NCBI RefSeq assembly: GCF_002240225.1
Contig: NZ_CP022584.1
Coordinates: 3,580,594-3,644,593 of the forward strand
Source of the DNA: Paenibacillus physcomitrellae
GTDB taxonomy: Bacteria > Bacillota > Bacilli > Paenibacillales > Paenibacillaceae
DNA length: 64,000 bases
Direction of reading: 5' to 3'
A model generated the notes under the pieces. That model did no database searches, was not told the origin of the DNA, and saw only the letters and a list, made by a program, of their open reading frames with translations. A program made the translations under genes and the position numbers. Shown in pieces: positions 7,562 to 16,748 of the stretch (its first letter is position 1; each line of letters begins with the position of its first letter).

Positions 7562-8470
7562 ATGGAAGTAGAAAAACAAGAGGGGAAAGCCACCTTGGAC
7601 AAACCGAGCATGGCCAGCGGAGCAGCCGCAGCAGGCAAAGCTGCCGTAACAGGCGGCAATACGTCAGACACGTCCGGCCGCCAGACCGCGCTGGAAGTGA
7701 CCGGTTTAAGCAAAACCTACCCGGAAGGCAAATCGGCGGTGCAGGTGCTGGACAACATTAACCTGACAGTGGCTGAGGGCGAATTTGTATCCATCGTCGG
7801 ACCCTCCGGCAGCGGAAAAAGCACGCTCTTCCACCTCATCGGCGGACTGACGCAGCCGGACGCCGGCCGGATCGCCCTGCGCGGCCGGGAGATCACAGGC
7901 GAACGCGGACATATCGCGTACGTTCCACAGCAGCCCGCGTTGTTCCCCTGGCGGACTACCCAGGACAATGTAGCGCTAGGGCTGGAGGTCGCGGGCACGC
8001 CGCTGCGCGAAGCGCGAACGCAGACGCGGGAATGGCTGGCCAAAGCCGGGCTTGCCGGCTATGAAGAGGCCTACCCGCATATGCTGTCCGGCGGCATGCA
8101 GCAGCGGGCGGCATTCCTGCGGGGGCTGCTCAGCCCGCAGGAGCTGATGGCGCTGGACGAACCGTTCAGCGCGCTCGACGCTTTGACGCGCAGCGACATG
8201 CAGCATTGGCTGCTGGAGCTGTGGGAGAAGAACCGCCGTTCGGTGCTGTTCATCACCCACAGCATTGAAGAGGCGCTGCTGTTGTCGGACCGGATTGTTT
8301 TGCTGTCCGGCCGGCCGGCCCGGGTACTGCATGAATTGACGGTTCCATTCTCTCGTCCTCGCTTGCCGGAGATCGCCGAAGAACCGGAATTCCTGCGTCT
8401 CCGCCGCGAGATGACAGAGCTGATGCGAAGCGAGCAGCGGAAAATGCAGGAGGGGAAGGCGGACTCATGA
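7562..8470 (+). CDS. thiZ: Thiamine-precursor ABC transporter ATP-binding protein
   Basis: 302 residues from ATG 7562, behind GGAGGAGG. An Ala/Gly-rich N-terminal stretch of ~40 residues precedes the NBD. Walker A GPSGSGKST (~aa 79-87), a Q-loop in VPQQPALFPWR, signature LSGGMQQR, Walker B LMALDEP and H-loop THSIEEA are all intact. It is the SsuB/TauB/ThiZ type, coupling ATP hydrolysis to the permease at 6264. The stop overlaps the start of the next gene (ATGA at 8467). Confidence 0.88.
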   Translation: MEVEKQEGKATLDKPSMASGAAAAGKAAVTGGNTSDTSGRQTALEVTGLSKTYPEGKSAVQVLDNINLTVAEGEFVSIVGPSGSGKSTLFHLIGGLTQPDAGRIALRGREITGERGHIAYVPQQPALFPWRTTQDNVALGLEVAGTPLREARTQTREWLAKAGLAGYEEAYPHMLSGGMQQRAAFLRGLLSPQELMALDEPFSALDALTRSDMQHWLLELWEKNRRSVLFITHSIEEALLLSDRIVLLSGRPARVLHELTVPFSRPRLPEIAEEPEFLRLRREMTELMRSEQRKMQEGKADS

Positions 8471-9288
8471 AAGCAGAGAAAGCAGAGGATCATAGCAAAC
8501 GGATTCCTATGCTCGACGCGCATATTCACCTGGATCAATACAGCGACGGAGAGATTGATTCCATGCTGGCGGAAGCGGAGCGGGATGCCCTTCAAGGACT
8601 TGTCGCCGTGTCTATGAACCTGGAATCGTGCCAGCGTACCGAGAAGCTGGCTGCCCGGTATCCGGCGCTGGTGAAGCCGGCCTACGGGTATCATCCCGAG
8701 CAGCCGGTTCCTTCAGCGGAGGAGCTTGGCCGGCTGCTGGCCTGGACCCGCAAGCGCGCCGAACACATGACGGCTGTCGGAGAAGTCGGCCTGCCGTATT
8801 ATTTGCGCCGCGAGAAAGAAGAGGCGGGCGAACCCTTTGAACTCCAGCCTTATATTGAAGTGCTGGAGCGTTTCCTAGCTTTGGCCGCCGAGCTGGACAA
8901 ACCGGTGGTCCTGCATGCCGTTTACGAGGATGCAGATCTCGTCTGTGATCTGCTGGACAAATACGGCATCAAGCGGGCTCATTTTCACTGGTTCAAAGGG
9001 GCGGAGACTACCGTTCGCCGTATGGCGGACAGAGGATATTTCGTTTCTTTTACTCCGGACATCCTGTACGAGCCGGAAATCCGCCAATTGGCGCTGCTGT
9101 ATCCGCCGGAGCAGATCATGGCCGAAACGGACGGGCCCTGGCCGTTTGAGGGTCCCTTTGAGGGACAGGCCACCCATCCGCGGATGGTTCATGAGGTCGC
9201 TGCAGCCTTGGCTGAACTGTACAGCTGGACCTGCGAGGAAGCGGCCGAGCTGCTGGAAGCGAACACCCGGCGTTTTTATCGAATTTAA
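8467..9288 (+). CDS. TatD-family metal-dependent hydrolase
   Basis: 273 residues. TIM-barrel amidohydrolase motifs appear in order: HxH in LDAHIHLD, Glu in GEVGLP, His in VLHA, His in HFHWF and Asp in AETDGPW. These are the two-metal site of TatD-like deoxyribonucleases/phosphoesterases. It overlaps thiZ by 4 nt and so belongs to the same transcript. TatD-like genes are found with thiamine pyrimidine-salvage clusters, so a role on a phosphorylated thiamine precursor is possible, but the substrate cannot be read from the sequence. Confidence 0.82.
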   Translation: MKAEKAEDHSKRIPMLDAHIHLDQYSDGEIDSMLAEAERDALQGLVAVSMNLESCQRTEKLAARYPALVKPAYGYHPEQPVPSAEELGRLLAWTRKRAEHMTAVGEVGLPYYLRREKEEAGEPFELQPYIEVLERFLALAAELDKPVVLHAVYEDADLVCDLLDKYGIKRAHFHWFKGAETTVRRMADRGYFVSFTPDILYEPEIRQLALLYPPEQIMAETDGPWPFEGPFEGQATHPRMVHEVAAALAELYSWTCEEAAELLEANTRRFYRI

Positions 9289-9314
9289 GCATAAAGGGAA
9301 CATGCTGCACAAAA

Positions 9315-9368
9315 AAAGGCCGACTCTAAACCGCTGGACTTGTCCGCGTCTAGAATCGGCCTTTATGC
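9315..9368. terminator. Intrinsic terminator between tatD-like and fhuF-like genes
   Basis: AAGGCCGA and TCGGCCTTT flank an inner stem (TCTA/TAGA), with A-rich and T-rich edges on both sides. It can serve the convergent genes on either strand. Confidence 0.75.
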
Positions 9369-9410
9369 TTGTGAGGCCGTCAGTCTCTTTAGTCATGCCT
9401 GCATAACGTT

Positions 9411-10205
9411 TTATTTTCCGGCTTCAGCCAGCAGGACTTGTCTTCTCGCTTCCCGCTCCTCGGGCGGCATCTGCGGGCAGGTATAACATTTCATTCCGCC
9501 TTCGCGCCGGTCATACATGCAGCAGGAAGACTGCATCAGCCACTTTTCATCCGGATTGAGCGGATTCTCAACATACCGGGGATGATGGTTGTAAGGGTTC
9601 CGTCTCCGCCGGAACAACTCGGGAGCCATTTCAGCCAGCTGCCGGCTATCCTGCATAAAGCGTTCAGCAACATCCTTTCGCGGCTCGTTAGCGATCAGGA
9701 ATTCCTTGACGTAGGACAGCTGCCCGCCGAACTGCTGCCAGATCGCATCCGGTTTCAAACCGGCGGTTACGGCGATTTGTTCTACAACGGGAGTGATGAA
9801 GGTTTCAAAATACGGCTCCCAATGCCGGGCCAGAAAAGCGGCGCGTCCATCAGATGGAATTTCCTCCGATACGACTTCTGTGATCCGGTATCCGAGATGG
9901 GCGTGATCGTCGTGCTGTTCTACCTGATAAACCAGCTGCTCCGGGGCAAGATGGATAAGCCGGTTGTACTGGGCGGCAAACAACAGCTGGATCAGGCTCA
10001 GTTTGCACAGGGAGGTTCCAACAAAAGAGGCCGGAAGGGCCAGTGAAGTGGCTTGAACCTGTTCTCCCGATAATTTTAGCGCCTCTTGCAGCGCCTGTTC
10101 TTCATACATACGTACAGCCGGAAGTTCATAGATCGGATGCTCGGCTCCTTCAGGCGAGACATGGAAATACATTTTCACGATGGAAAAATCGAACGCGGGT
10201 TCCAT
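9411..10205 (-). CDS. FhuF-like (2Fe-2S) iron-siderophore reductase family protein
   Basis: 264 residues from ATG 10205, chosen over 10223 because AGGGGAGC lies 7 nt before it. The N-terminal two thirds resemble siderophore-reductase FhuF-type proteins. The C-terminus carries the diagnostic SCCMYDRREGG...CYTCP pattern (C-C-x10-C-x2-C), which ligates a 2Fe-2S cluster in FhuF and reduces ferric siderophores in the cytoplasm. It stands alone; the siderophore importer is at 40.8-44 kb. The exact siderophore is unknown. Confidence 0.75.
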   Translation of the reverse strand: MEPAFDFSIVKMYFHVSPEGAEHPIYELPAVRMYEEQALQEALKLSGEQVQATSLALPASFVGTSLCKLSLIQLLFAAQYNRLIHLAPEQLVYQVEQHDDHAHLGYRITEVVSEEIPSDGRAAFLARHWEPYFETFITPVVEQIAVTAGLKPDAIWQQFGGQLSYVKEFLIANEPRKDVAERFMQDSRQLAEMAPELFRRRRNPYNHHPRYVENPLNPDEKWLMQSSCCMYDRREGGMKCYTCPQMPPEEREARRQVLLAEAGK

Positions 10206-10282
10206 TTTCGCTGCTCCCCTCATCTTTATGGATGAATGTGCTTATACAAGTGATTATAACGCAAAATGATTAAAGGGATTAA

Positions 10283-10328
10283 CCGTTTTAAAAACAACAT
10301 CGCCGCCCGGAGAACGGACGGCGATGCA
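10283..10328 (-). terminator. Terminator of the DUF2062 gene
   Basis: Read on the minus strand, CATCGCCGTCCG pairs with CGGGCGGCGATG, followed by TTGTTTTTAAAA. Confidence 0.8.
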
Positions 10329-10383
10329 TGGTTTGGGAAACTTTCTTAATTAAAGGAGATGACCGTCTGCCACAGCTTCCGGG

Positions 10384-10926
10384 TCAGCTCGACGCCGTCT
10401 CCGAAACGACGATTTTTTTTCTTCGTTTGGCCTGACGCCGTTTGTGATTCCGGTTGTGGAAGAACGTAATCACATAATAAGAGATAACCATGGACAGAAT
10501 CCCGAAGACCGACATGCCGATCAAAATATGGAGTCCTCCATGCAAAATAGCCTTAACGGCCGAGAAGTCCCCTTGGAAAATATCCATAATCGAAGCTTCC
10601 TTGATCGTGCCGGATGCGGAAGAGGACGGATAAATCAGCTCGCCCAGCTTCTTGGCGAAAGGCATTAAAATAATGGGCAGAAAAGTCAGTTTCCCGACTA
10701 CATTGCCGATGATCGCGGCCGGAACGGAACCCCCGGCGAGCTTGACGACGGGATAAAAAATCAAGTACACCAGACAAGCGCTCGAAATGACGATCATTTC
10801 AAGGCCGAAGCCGATGGAGAAGCCCAGTGAAATTTTCTTGACGCCGCCGGGCGTACGGAACAGGCGCAGAAAATTCAATTTAAAGGCTCTATATAGACGG
10901 TTTGGAAAACTTCTTTTGTTTCTCAT
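10384..10926 (-). CDS. DUF2062 membrane protein
   Basis: 180 residues from ATG 10926. Positively charged N-terminus (RNKRSFPNRLYRAFKLNFLRLFR), the DUF2062 core with GGVKKISLGFSIGFGLEM and three predicted membrane helices, and a very basic C-terminal tail (HNRNHKRRQAKRRKK). DUF2062 proteins are small membrane proteins of unknown function. An alternative start 9 codons upstream (10953) is possible. Monocistronic, with its own terminator. Confidence 0.75.
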   Translation of the reverse strand: MRNKRSFPNRLYRAFKLNFLRLFRTPGGVKKISLGFSIGFGLEMIVISSACLVYLIFYPVVKLAGGSVPAAIIGNVVGKLTFLPIILMPFAKKLGELIYPSSSASGTIKEASIMDIFQGDFSAVKAILHGGLHILIGMSVFGILSMVISYYVITFFHNRNHKRRQAKRRKKIVVSETASS

Positions 10927-11016
10927 CACTTCAAAACTCCTGTCCCCGATCACATGTGAGATCCTGTATGTCTAAATCTATTATATCACAAGCATCGGGT
11001 ACACGTTAGCGGACGC

Positions 11017-11769
11017 TTATTCCATTTTGAAGCCGCGGTTGTTCAAATACTCGCGCATGTGCGGCCGGGACAGCGAGGTGATTTTGTCAGCCATCAGACG
11101 CGTCCAGGCCGTATCGCGGGCGCTGTTCGTCCGTTCGGAGATGTAGCGGACCATCGTTTCATCATAGGCGTCCAGATGGCTGTCCGCTTTCTCCTTATCG
11201 AAGCGGTCGACATGCAGCACGGCTTCAAGCGGCAGGCGCGGACGAATGACCGGCGTCTGATCGGGATAACCGAGGCACATGCCGAACACCGGGTAAACCA
11301 GCTCCGGCAGCTCCAGCAGCTCGCTGACTTCAGCAATCCGGTTGCGGATACCGCCGATATATACGATGCCAAGACCCAGTGATTCGGCTGCTACGGCCGC
11401 ATTCTGGGCGGCGAGAGAGGCATCGACGGTGGCGATAATGAAATTTTCCGTCAAAGCTTCGTGTGACTCAAGCTCCGGCGTATATTTGCTTGCCGCATCC
11501 TTCAGGCGGTGCAGATCGGCGCACCAGACGAGGAATACCGGGCATTCTTCGACGTAGGCCTGATTGCCGCACAATTCGGCCAGCTTTCTTTTTCGTTCAG
11601 GATCGATGACGGCAACCACGCTGTATGCTTGCACATGGCTGGAGCTGGATGCCATCTGCCCGGCTGAAATGACCTGCTCCAGTACAGGGCGGTCAACAGG
11701 CTGGTCAGTATATTTGCGGATAGAACGGTGCTGCATCAGAAGATCGAGGGTCGGATTGGATGTATTCAT
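11017..11769 (-). CDS. nfrA: NfrA-type NADPH-dependent FMN oxidoreductase (nitroreductase family)
   Basis: 250 residues, the usual length for NfrA/Frp oxidoreductases. Motifs: LLMQHRSIRKYTDQPV at the N-terminus (FMN phosphate-binding Arg-Ser), SSSSHVQAYSVV, and DASLAAQNAAVAAESLGLGIVYIGGIRN typical of the nitroreductase fold dimer core. GGAGG lies 9 nt before the ATG. Such enzymes reduce flavins, quinones or nitro compounds with NADPH and are often stress-induced. Single gene. Confidence 0.85.
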   Translation of the reverse strand: MNTSNPTLDLLMQHRSIRKYTDQPVDRPVLEQVISAGQMASSSSHVQAYSVVAVIDPERKRKLAELCGNQAYVEECPVFLVWCADLHRLKDAASKYTPELESHEALTENFIIATVDASLAAQNAAVAAESLGLGIVYIGGIRNRIAEVSELLELPELVYPVFGMCLGYPDQTPVIRPRLPLEAVLHVDRFDKEKADSHLDAYDETMVRYISERTNSARDTAWTRLMADKITSLSRPHMREYLNNRGFKME

Positions 11770-12133
11770 CAGGATTAACCTCCATTCAAGATAAGGGTCC
11801 GTTTTCTTTGGATCAGATTCCCATTTTCAAGTCCATTAAACTACAAGGGAAGGCCGGAATGCAAACGACGATGCGACCCTAAATTCATGGTTCAATTGAG
11901 GAGCTGGAACAAAATCCGCATGTCTTTCCTCATGGTCCCAACGATGTTGTGCTGCAAATCATGTCTTCCCACATTGAAGTTACCCGGAACAGGGAAAGGG
12001 GAGTCAGGGTTTGGAAACCGCAGAACGGCTGTCCCCCTGTACCAAAAGCAGCGGCCTGGATCGCCGGGGGCATATTTTTTCCTTTTTTGCATAATCTATA
12101 GGGGGTGCGGAAAATTTGGATAGCTGAAGCCGT
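11770..12133. other. Intergenic stretch without recognised genes
   Basis: About 360 bp between the nitroreductase and the cold-shock promoter. Short ORFs on both strands lack ribosome binding sites and family resemblance. I see no tRNA, repeat or strong terminator in it. Confidence 0.4.
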
Positions 12134-12354
12134 TTGCTTTTTTCTGCCAGAGGGGGTATAATGAATGTAATTGATAACGGTTTTAAAGCGATATTCACGT
12201 ATTGAAAAGAGTGTCACTTTGAATGGAACTTTTTTCAATGTGTGAATTTTTTTTTGCATCGTCAGATGAATTTTTTGGCTCCCTTCGGGGGGATTCGGGT
12301 TCACTGCGGGGAATGAAAAGGAACATATTAATTTACTTTAGGAGGAATTCACCC
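12134..12354 (+). promoter_or_regulatory. Promoter and long 5' leader of the cold-shock gene
   Basis: -35 TTGCTT (12134-12139), a 17-bp spacer, and a perfect -10 TATAAT (12157-12162). Transcription should start near 12169, giving a ~185-nt untranslated leader before a strong AGGAGG. Long structured leaders of csp genes act as RNA thermosensors in other bacteria; this is inferred here from length and gene type. Confidence 0.65.
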
Positions 12355-12555
12355 ATGGAAACTGGAACAGTTAAATGGTTTAACGCTGAGAAAGGCTTTG
12401 GTTTTATCGAAGTTGAAGGCGGAAGCGACGTATTCGTACACTTCAGCGCTATCACTGGCGAAGGATTCAAAACGCTTGACGAAGGTCAACGCGTTCAATT
12501 CGATATCGTTCAAGGCAACCGCGGTCCACAAGCCGACAACGTTGTTAAACTGTAA
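12355..12555 (+). CDS. CspA-family cold-shock protein
   Basis: 66 residues, the canonical length. RNP1 (KGFGFIEV) and RNP2 (VFVHFSAI) motifs are intact in a single OB-fold cold-shock domain that binds single-stranded RNA/DNA as a chaperone. The start follows AGGAGGAATTCACCC. A terminator follows and ydjO is next, so two cold-responsive genes are adjacent. Confidence 0.95.
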   Translation: METGTVKWFNAEKGFGFIEVEGGSDVFVHFSAITGEGFKTLDEGQRVQFDIVQGNRGPQADNVVKL

Positions 12556-12567
12556 GAATAATGCCGG

Positions 12568-12613
12568 ACTCTGCCCTTAACAGACAAGTTAAGGGCAGTT
12601 TTCTTTTTTTATT
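12568..12613 (+). terminator. Terminator of the csp gene
   Basis: CTGCCCTTAAC pairs perfectly with GTTAAGGGCAG across a 6-nt loop, followed by TTTTCTTTTTTT. Confidence 0.9.
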
Positions 12614-12632
12614 CTGAACTAGGAGGGAAAAC

Positions 12633-12869
12633 ATGAACTACCGTAAAAAAACGTTAGAAGAAATACCCCAGGAGCTTACGTCCATTTGGTCCTGTACGAG
12701 CGATGGCTGCAACGGCTGGATGAGGGATAACTTTGCGTTTGACTACACTCCCGTTTGTCCTTTATGCTCGGCATCCATGGAAAAGGGAACCAAGGTGCTT
12801 CCCCTTCTGGTCAATAACAACGGAAACATTAAGGATCTGAAGAAAGGCGTTAACATTCAGAATTCTTAA
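12633..12869 (+). CDS. ydjO: YdjO-like cold-inducible zinc-ribbon-type small protein
   Basis: 78 residues. CTSDGCNGWMRDNF followed by CPLCSASM gives a C-x4-C...C-x2-C arrangement that likely binds zinc; this pattern is the YdjO family signature. AGGAGG precedes the ATG. Family members are described as cold-inducible and the gene lies right after a csp gene. Molecular role unknown. Confidence 0.85.
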   Translation: MNYRKKTLEEIPQELTSIWSCTSDGCNGWMRDNFAFDYTPVCPLCSASMEKGTKVLPLLVNNNGNIKDLKKGVNIQNS

Positions 12870-12883
12870 TGACGGATTTTGGA

Positions 12884-12932
12884 GAATGAAAAAACCGCGG
12901 GCATGTTCATGCTCTGCGGCTTTTTTTTGCGC
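12884..12932. terminator. Terminator between ydjO and ccdC
   Basis: AAAAAACCGC(G)GGCATG pairs with CATGCTCTGCGGCTTTTTTTT. T-tracts lie on both sides, so it can act for the convergent genes. Confidence 0.75.
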
Positions 12933-12950
12933 ATTTATTGGGGCAGGAGA

Positions 12951-13454
12951 TCAGTTTGTCTGCGAGGCGGGCGGGTTAATAATATGGTACTCCTTCAGCA
13001 TATACAGCCTCCAGCGGGTAATCATACCGAACGCCAGCAGAAAGAAGAGGCCTGCGGTTTGTGGAATCGAGACGTATTCCTGGATAAATTCATGCAGGAT
13101 AAGGCGCAGAACAAGCAGTCCCAGCAGGATGAAAGCAAAACCTGCGGAGCGCTGCACATAAACTTCGCTGCCGCGCATTTCGAATTTGGTCGTTTTGATC
13201 AGCGGGTAAGAGAAGACCAGCCAGCCCGCGGCAAATGCGATCAGCCCCCACCAGAACGGGAAACGGACGGGCGGGTACACAAACATTAAAGCGCCGGTGG
13301 CCATGCCGAGCGGCGGGATGATGATTTTTCGAATGGTGACGGGACGGCTGCTTGCTTTGAGACGCACAACAATCACCGACAGGGCAAAAGCCGCGGTAAC
13401 AAGCGTCACGATAATACGCAGCGTATTCGGACCAAAAATAGTGGTGACGTCCAT
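12951..13454 (-). CDS. ccdC: CcdC-like membrane protein (DUF1453 family)
   Basis: 167 residues from ATG 13454, behind GAGAGGAAG. About five hydrophobic helices; PPLGMATGALMFVYPPVRFPFWWGL and KTTKFEMRGSEVYVQRSAGFAFILLGLL regions are typical of CcdC/YneJ, a protein encoded with cytochrome c biogenesis genes in Bacillus. Here it stands alone, so involvement in cytochrome maturation is only an inference. Confidence 0.75.
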   Translation of the reverse strand: MDVTTIFGPNTLRIIVTLVTAAFALSVIVVRLKASSRPVTIRKIIIPPLGMATGALMFVYPPVRFPFWWGLIAFAAGWLVFSYPLIKTTKFEMRGSEVYVQRSAGFAFILLGLLVLRLILHEFIQEYVSIPQTAGLFFLLAFGMITRWRLYMLKEYHIINPPASQTN

Positions 13455-13632
13455 TAGGGTCTTCCTCTCTATATAAGTTGGGTTCCAGGGAAATCCATTA
13501 TTCGGAATAGAACGCAACCATTATAGCATATCCGGTCGGTAACTTCCTGTTTAACAAGTGACGGCCTGATGGCCTTCTGTTCGTGGTCCGGAAGAGATGG
13601 TATATTCATAAGAAAAAGGAGTGTAATCCTTC

Positions 13633-14724
13633 ATGGCTGCACATTCAGATCAAAGCAATTCAGAGCAAAGCAATTGGCTGTTCTACATAGGTTCTTATTC
13701 GGCAGCGGATCAACCGGGCATTCACCTGGCTTCGCTGAATCAAGAAACCGGGGAGATGAAGCTCCTCGGCAGCACGGACGGCGTGGAGAATCCGTCATTC
13801 CTGGCGGTACATCCGGTGGGGCATCGTTTGTATGCGGTTACGGAGACGGATGAAGGCCAGTTGGTCGGCTATGATATCCTGGAGGACGGCTCCCTGAAGG
13901 AGCACAAACGTCTGCTAACGGGCGGGGAGCATCCCTGCCATGTTGCTTTTGCGCCGGAGTCCTATCTGGTGACGGTCAATTATACGGGCGCCCAGGTGAG
14001 CAGCTATAAGCTGGACGGGGAAGGCCGTTTGGAGGAAGTCCTGTCCAGGGTTCAGCATACCGGCAGCGGCCCGAACAAAGAGCGGCAGGAGAAAGCCCAT
14101 ACGCATTCGGCGATTCCCGACAAGCAGGGGAAGTTCGTCTACGTCTCTGATTTGGGCAAAGATCAGGTAGTCGTGTACGGCCTGGATCAGGGCAAGCTGG
14201 CGCACCATGGGGCGGTTATGCTGCCAGCCGGCAGCGGGCCAAGACATTTTATCATCGATCCATCGCAAAAATACGCCTACGGCATCGACGAGCTCAGCAA
14301 CACGTTCACCGTTTATAGCTATACTGCCGAGGAGGGCGGGCTCGTGCCTGTACAGCAGGTTTCGACGCTTCCAGCGTCTATTGATCCTGCGAACTGTACA
14401 GCAGCGGACCTTCATCTTTCCGCTTGCGGAGGTTATTTATATGGCTCCAATCGCGGAGCTTCCGATACGCTTGTCCGCTTTGTGGTCAACCGCGAGAACG
14501 GTCAGCTCAGCGATCCCGAGTGGTTCGACTGTGGCGGTAAGGTTCCACGCAACTTTGCAGTGGTTGACAACCGCCTGCTGCTGTGCGCCAACCAGGACAG
14601 CGACAACATCGTCTCGTTCTTCATTGATCCGGAGAGCGGCGAGCTGAAGGAGACCGGTTATTCGTTGAAGGTGGGCAAGCCTGTTTGCATAGCGGCATGG
14701 CACATTCCGGAAAGTTTGGACTAG
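13633..14724 (+). CDS. pgl: Lactonase family protein (6-phosphogluconolactonase-type beta-propeller)
   Basis: 363 residues, usual length of the YbhE/Pgl seven-bladed beta-propeller family. FYIGSYS start, repeated blades such as LAVHPVGHRLYAV and GPNKERQEKAHTHSAIPDK, and SGPRHFIIDPSQKYAYGIDEL are characteristic. It would hydrolyse 6-phosphogluconolactone in the oxidative pentose phosphate pathway, though some relatives act on other lactones. RBS AAAAAGGAG. Single gene. Confidence 0.82.
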   Translation: MAAHSDQSNSEQSNWLFYIGSYSAADQPGIHLASLNQETGEMKLLGSTDGVENPSFLAVHPVGHRLYAVTETDEGQLVGYDILEDGSLKEHKRLLTGGEHPCHVAFAPESYLVTVNYTGAQVSSYKLDGEGRLEEVLSRVQHTGSGPNKERQEKAHTHSAIPDKQGKFVYVSDLGKDQVVVYGLDQGKLAHHGAVMLPAGSGPRHFIIDPSQKYAYGIDELSNTFTVYSYTAEEGGLVPVQQVSTLPASIDPANCTAADLHLSACGGYLYGSNRGASDTLVRFVVNRENGQLSDPEWFDCGGKVPRNFAVVDNRLLLCANQDSDNIVSFFIDPESGELKETGYSLKVGKPVCIAAWHIPESLD

Positions 14725-14798
14725 CGGTTGATTCAATTGTTGGGACAGGTAGCTTATTATTAAATTTGTGAGTAAACTCAATTAGTATTTTGTAAGAA

Positions 14799-14846
14799 AA
14801 GTAACTCCCCCTCTATTGAATTAAGAGGGGGAGTTACTTTTCTTTA
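14799..14846 (+). terminator. Terminator of the lactonase gene
   Basis: AGTAACTCCCCCTCT pairs with AGAGGGGGAGTTACT (15 bp), followed by TTTCTTT. Confidence 0.9.
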
Positions 14847-14978
14847 TGTCTATGACAAATTGAGTTTTTATACTACAAATAATAAATTATATAAAAATAT
14901 ATACTCAACTTCTTTTTTTTAGATAAAATGTAAATTTTTTATTTAATGGTAATATATAAAAACAAAGGAGGTATAAGC

Positions 14979-15326
14979 TTGAATAAAGGTTGGACTTACC
15001 TTATATCCGTTATCCTATTATGCGGAACGCTAATCGTATGTACCTTTTTATACGGAAACTATGAGAAGGTGGATGATTTACCTTCAGGGGAAGCTAAGGA
15101 TTCAATTTCTGAGAATTCGGTATTAAATCTGGAGGAAGCTGCTAATTATTTACGAATTTCCACCGATGATTTAAAGCAAGTTATTAAACAAGATGAGGAA
15201 AAGAGAAATACAAGAGGACCTACCCATGCGTATGATCTTATTCCCTATGTCGATCTTAATGGCAATTTGATTTTTTATCGTCCAAACTTAGATAAATGGA
15301 TTGATTTCAATACCTTAAATAAATAA
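14979..15326 (+). CDS. Membrane-anchored protein with excisionase-like helix-turn-helix
   Basis: 115 residues from TTG 14979, 7 nt after AAAGGAGG. One N-terminal membrane helix (aa ~6-25), an acidic linker, then LNLEEAANYLRISTDDLKQVIKQDEE, which resembles the MerR/excisionase HTH_17 pattern. The C-terminal part (YDLIPYVDLNGNLIFYRPNLDKW) resembles the wing-like region of those domains. Topology puts the HTH either outside the cell or beside the membrane. AT-richer than neighbours. Function unknown; I cannot name a family with confidence. Confidence 0.65.
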   Translation: MNKGWTYLISVILLCGTLIVCTFLYGNYEKVDDLPSGEAKDSISENSVLNLEEAANYLRISTDDLKQVIKQDEEKRNTRGPTHAYDLIPYVDLNGNLIFYRPNLDKWIDFNTLNK

Positions 15327-15341
15327 GGCAGAACTGCGGGT

Positions 15342-15383
15342 TGAAAGCAGGATCGATCAAAATAACGATCCTGCTTTTTTCTT
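15342..15383 (+). terminator. Terminator after the membrane HTH gene
   Basis: GCAGGATCG(AT) pairs with (A)CGATCCTGC, followed by TTTTTTCTTTTT. Confidence 0.9.
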
Positions 15384-15437
15384 TTTATAATTGCCCTGTT
15401 TCTTAAAAAAATCGTGATTTTTCTCTAAGAAAAAGGT

Positions 15438-15636
15438 TTGACAAGAGTTGGAAACTCTATATAATAGGCATATATACAACTAAACAGGTAGGATTTAATT
15501 GAATAATCAACTGAGACAGGATGAGGGAACTTTGCTCGGCAGACACGGGCTAACCCGGTTTGACCAGAAGGGGCAGCAGGGAACTCATTCTCTTTTTTCT
15601 ATAAAAATAATTTAACGCTTTAGAGGGGTGAAACTG
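15438..15636 (+). promoter_or_regulatory. Promoter and leader of the sulfate transport operon
   Basis: Perfect -35 TTGACA (15438-15443), 16-bp spacer, perfect -10 TATAAT (15460-15465). The spacer and -35 contain the inverted pair AGAGTT/AACTCT, a possible operator. About 165 nt of leader follows with CACGGGCTAACCCGG, but I do not recognise an S-box or T-box in it. Confidence 0.6.
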
Positions 15637-16680
15637 TTGAAGAAAAGTTTAAAGAAGGCTGTTATAGCAGGAGTGGTATTAAGTCTGACGGTGGCTGTTA
15701 CTGCCTGCGGCTCGGGCGGCGCACGTTCGGGATCCGGCAGTAAGAAGATTGAACTGCTTAACGTTTCTTACGACCCCACGAGAGAGCTTTATGAAAGCTA
15801 CAACAAAGCGTTTGCCGCTTACTGGAAAGAGAAGACCGGGCAAGAGGTGACGATCAAGCAGTCCCACGGCGGATCCGGCAAGCAAAGCCGTTCTGTCATC
15901 GATGGTCTGGATGCGGATGTGGTCACCCTTGCGCTGGGTTATGATATTGACGCTATTCAGGAGGCTGGCCTGATTAACGAAGGCTGGCAGAGCAAATACG
16001 AGCATAACAGTGCGCCATATACCTCAACGATCGTCCTGCTCGTTCGCAAAGGCAATCCAAAAGGGATTAAAGACTGGGACGACTTGATCAAAGACGGTGT
16101 TGAGGTTATTACGCCCAACCCTCAGACCTCTGGCGGTGCAAGATGGAATTATCTGGCCGCGTGGGAGTATGCCATACATCATAACAATGGCGATGAGGAG
16201 CAGACGAAGGAATTTATGAAAAAGCTGTTCGCCAACGTTCCGGTGCTTGATACCGGCGCACGCGGAGCTACAACAACGTTTGTGGAACGCGGCATCGGGG
16301 ATGTGCTGATCGCCTGGGAGAACGAAGCGATGTTGTCCATGAAGGAGCTGGGCCAGGATAAGTTCGACATTGTCTACCCTTCCGAGAGTATTTTAGCGGA
16401 ACCGCCGGTAGCCGTTGTGGACGACAATGTAGATAAAAGGGGAACACGGGAGGCGGCGGAGGCCTACCTGCAATACCTCTATTCGGAGGAAGGGCAGACC
16501 ATAGCAGCCGAAAACTATTATCGCCCTACACTGGAAAGTGTGAAGGAGAAATACAAAGACAAATTCAAGGATATCAAGCTGTATACGATTGACGAAGAAT
16601 TTGGCGGATGGGCCAAAGCCCAGAAGGAACACTTCAGTGATGGGGGCATTTTTGATCAAATTTATACGCCGGGCAGATGA
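15637..16680 (+). CDS. sbp: Sulfate ABC transporter substrate-binding lipoprotein
   Basis: 347 residues from TTG 15637 (AGAGGGG 8 nt upstream; a GTG at 15628 overlaps the RBS). Lipobox VTACGS. The mature protein begins [17 protein letters not shown], the N-terminal signature of the Sbp/CysP sulfate/thiosulfate-binding family, with [26 protein letters not shown] forming the oxyanion site. Followed by cysT and cysW. No ATPase gene in the cluster. Confidence 0.9.
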   Translation: MKKSLKKAVIAGVVLSLTVAVTACGSGGARSGSGSKKIELLNVSYDPTRELYESYNKAFAAYWKEKTGQEVTIKQSHGGSGKQSRSVIDGLDADVVTLALGYDIDAIQEAGLINEGWQSKYEHNSAPYTSTIVLLVRKGNPKGIKDWDDLIKDGVEVITPNPQTSGGARWNYLAAWEYAIHHNNGDEEQTKEFMKKLFANVPVLDTGARGATTTFVERGIGDVLIAWENEAMLSMKELGQDKFDIVYPSESILAEPPVAVVDDNVDKRGTREAAEAYLQYLYSEEGQTIAAENYYRPTLESVKEKYKDKFKDIKLYTIDEEFGGWAKAQKEHFSDGGIFDQIYTPGR

Positions 16681-16748
16681 GGCCGAATAAATAGAATTTA
16701 TCGATAAGAGAACAGAGTCTCATCAATTTTCTCAGGGAGGGATGGACA

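Noticed and set aside
15466..15636. S-box or T-box in the sulfate operon leader
   Set aside because: I could not find the GA-rich/GATGA-type S-box core or a TGGTACC-type T-box sequence.
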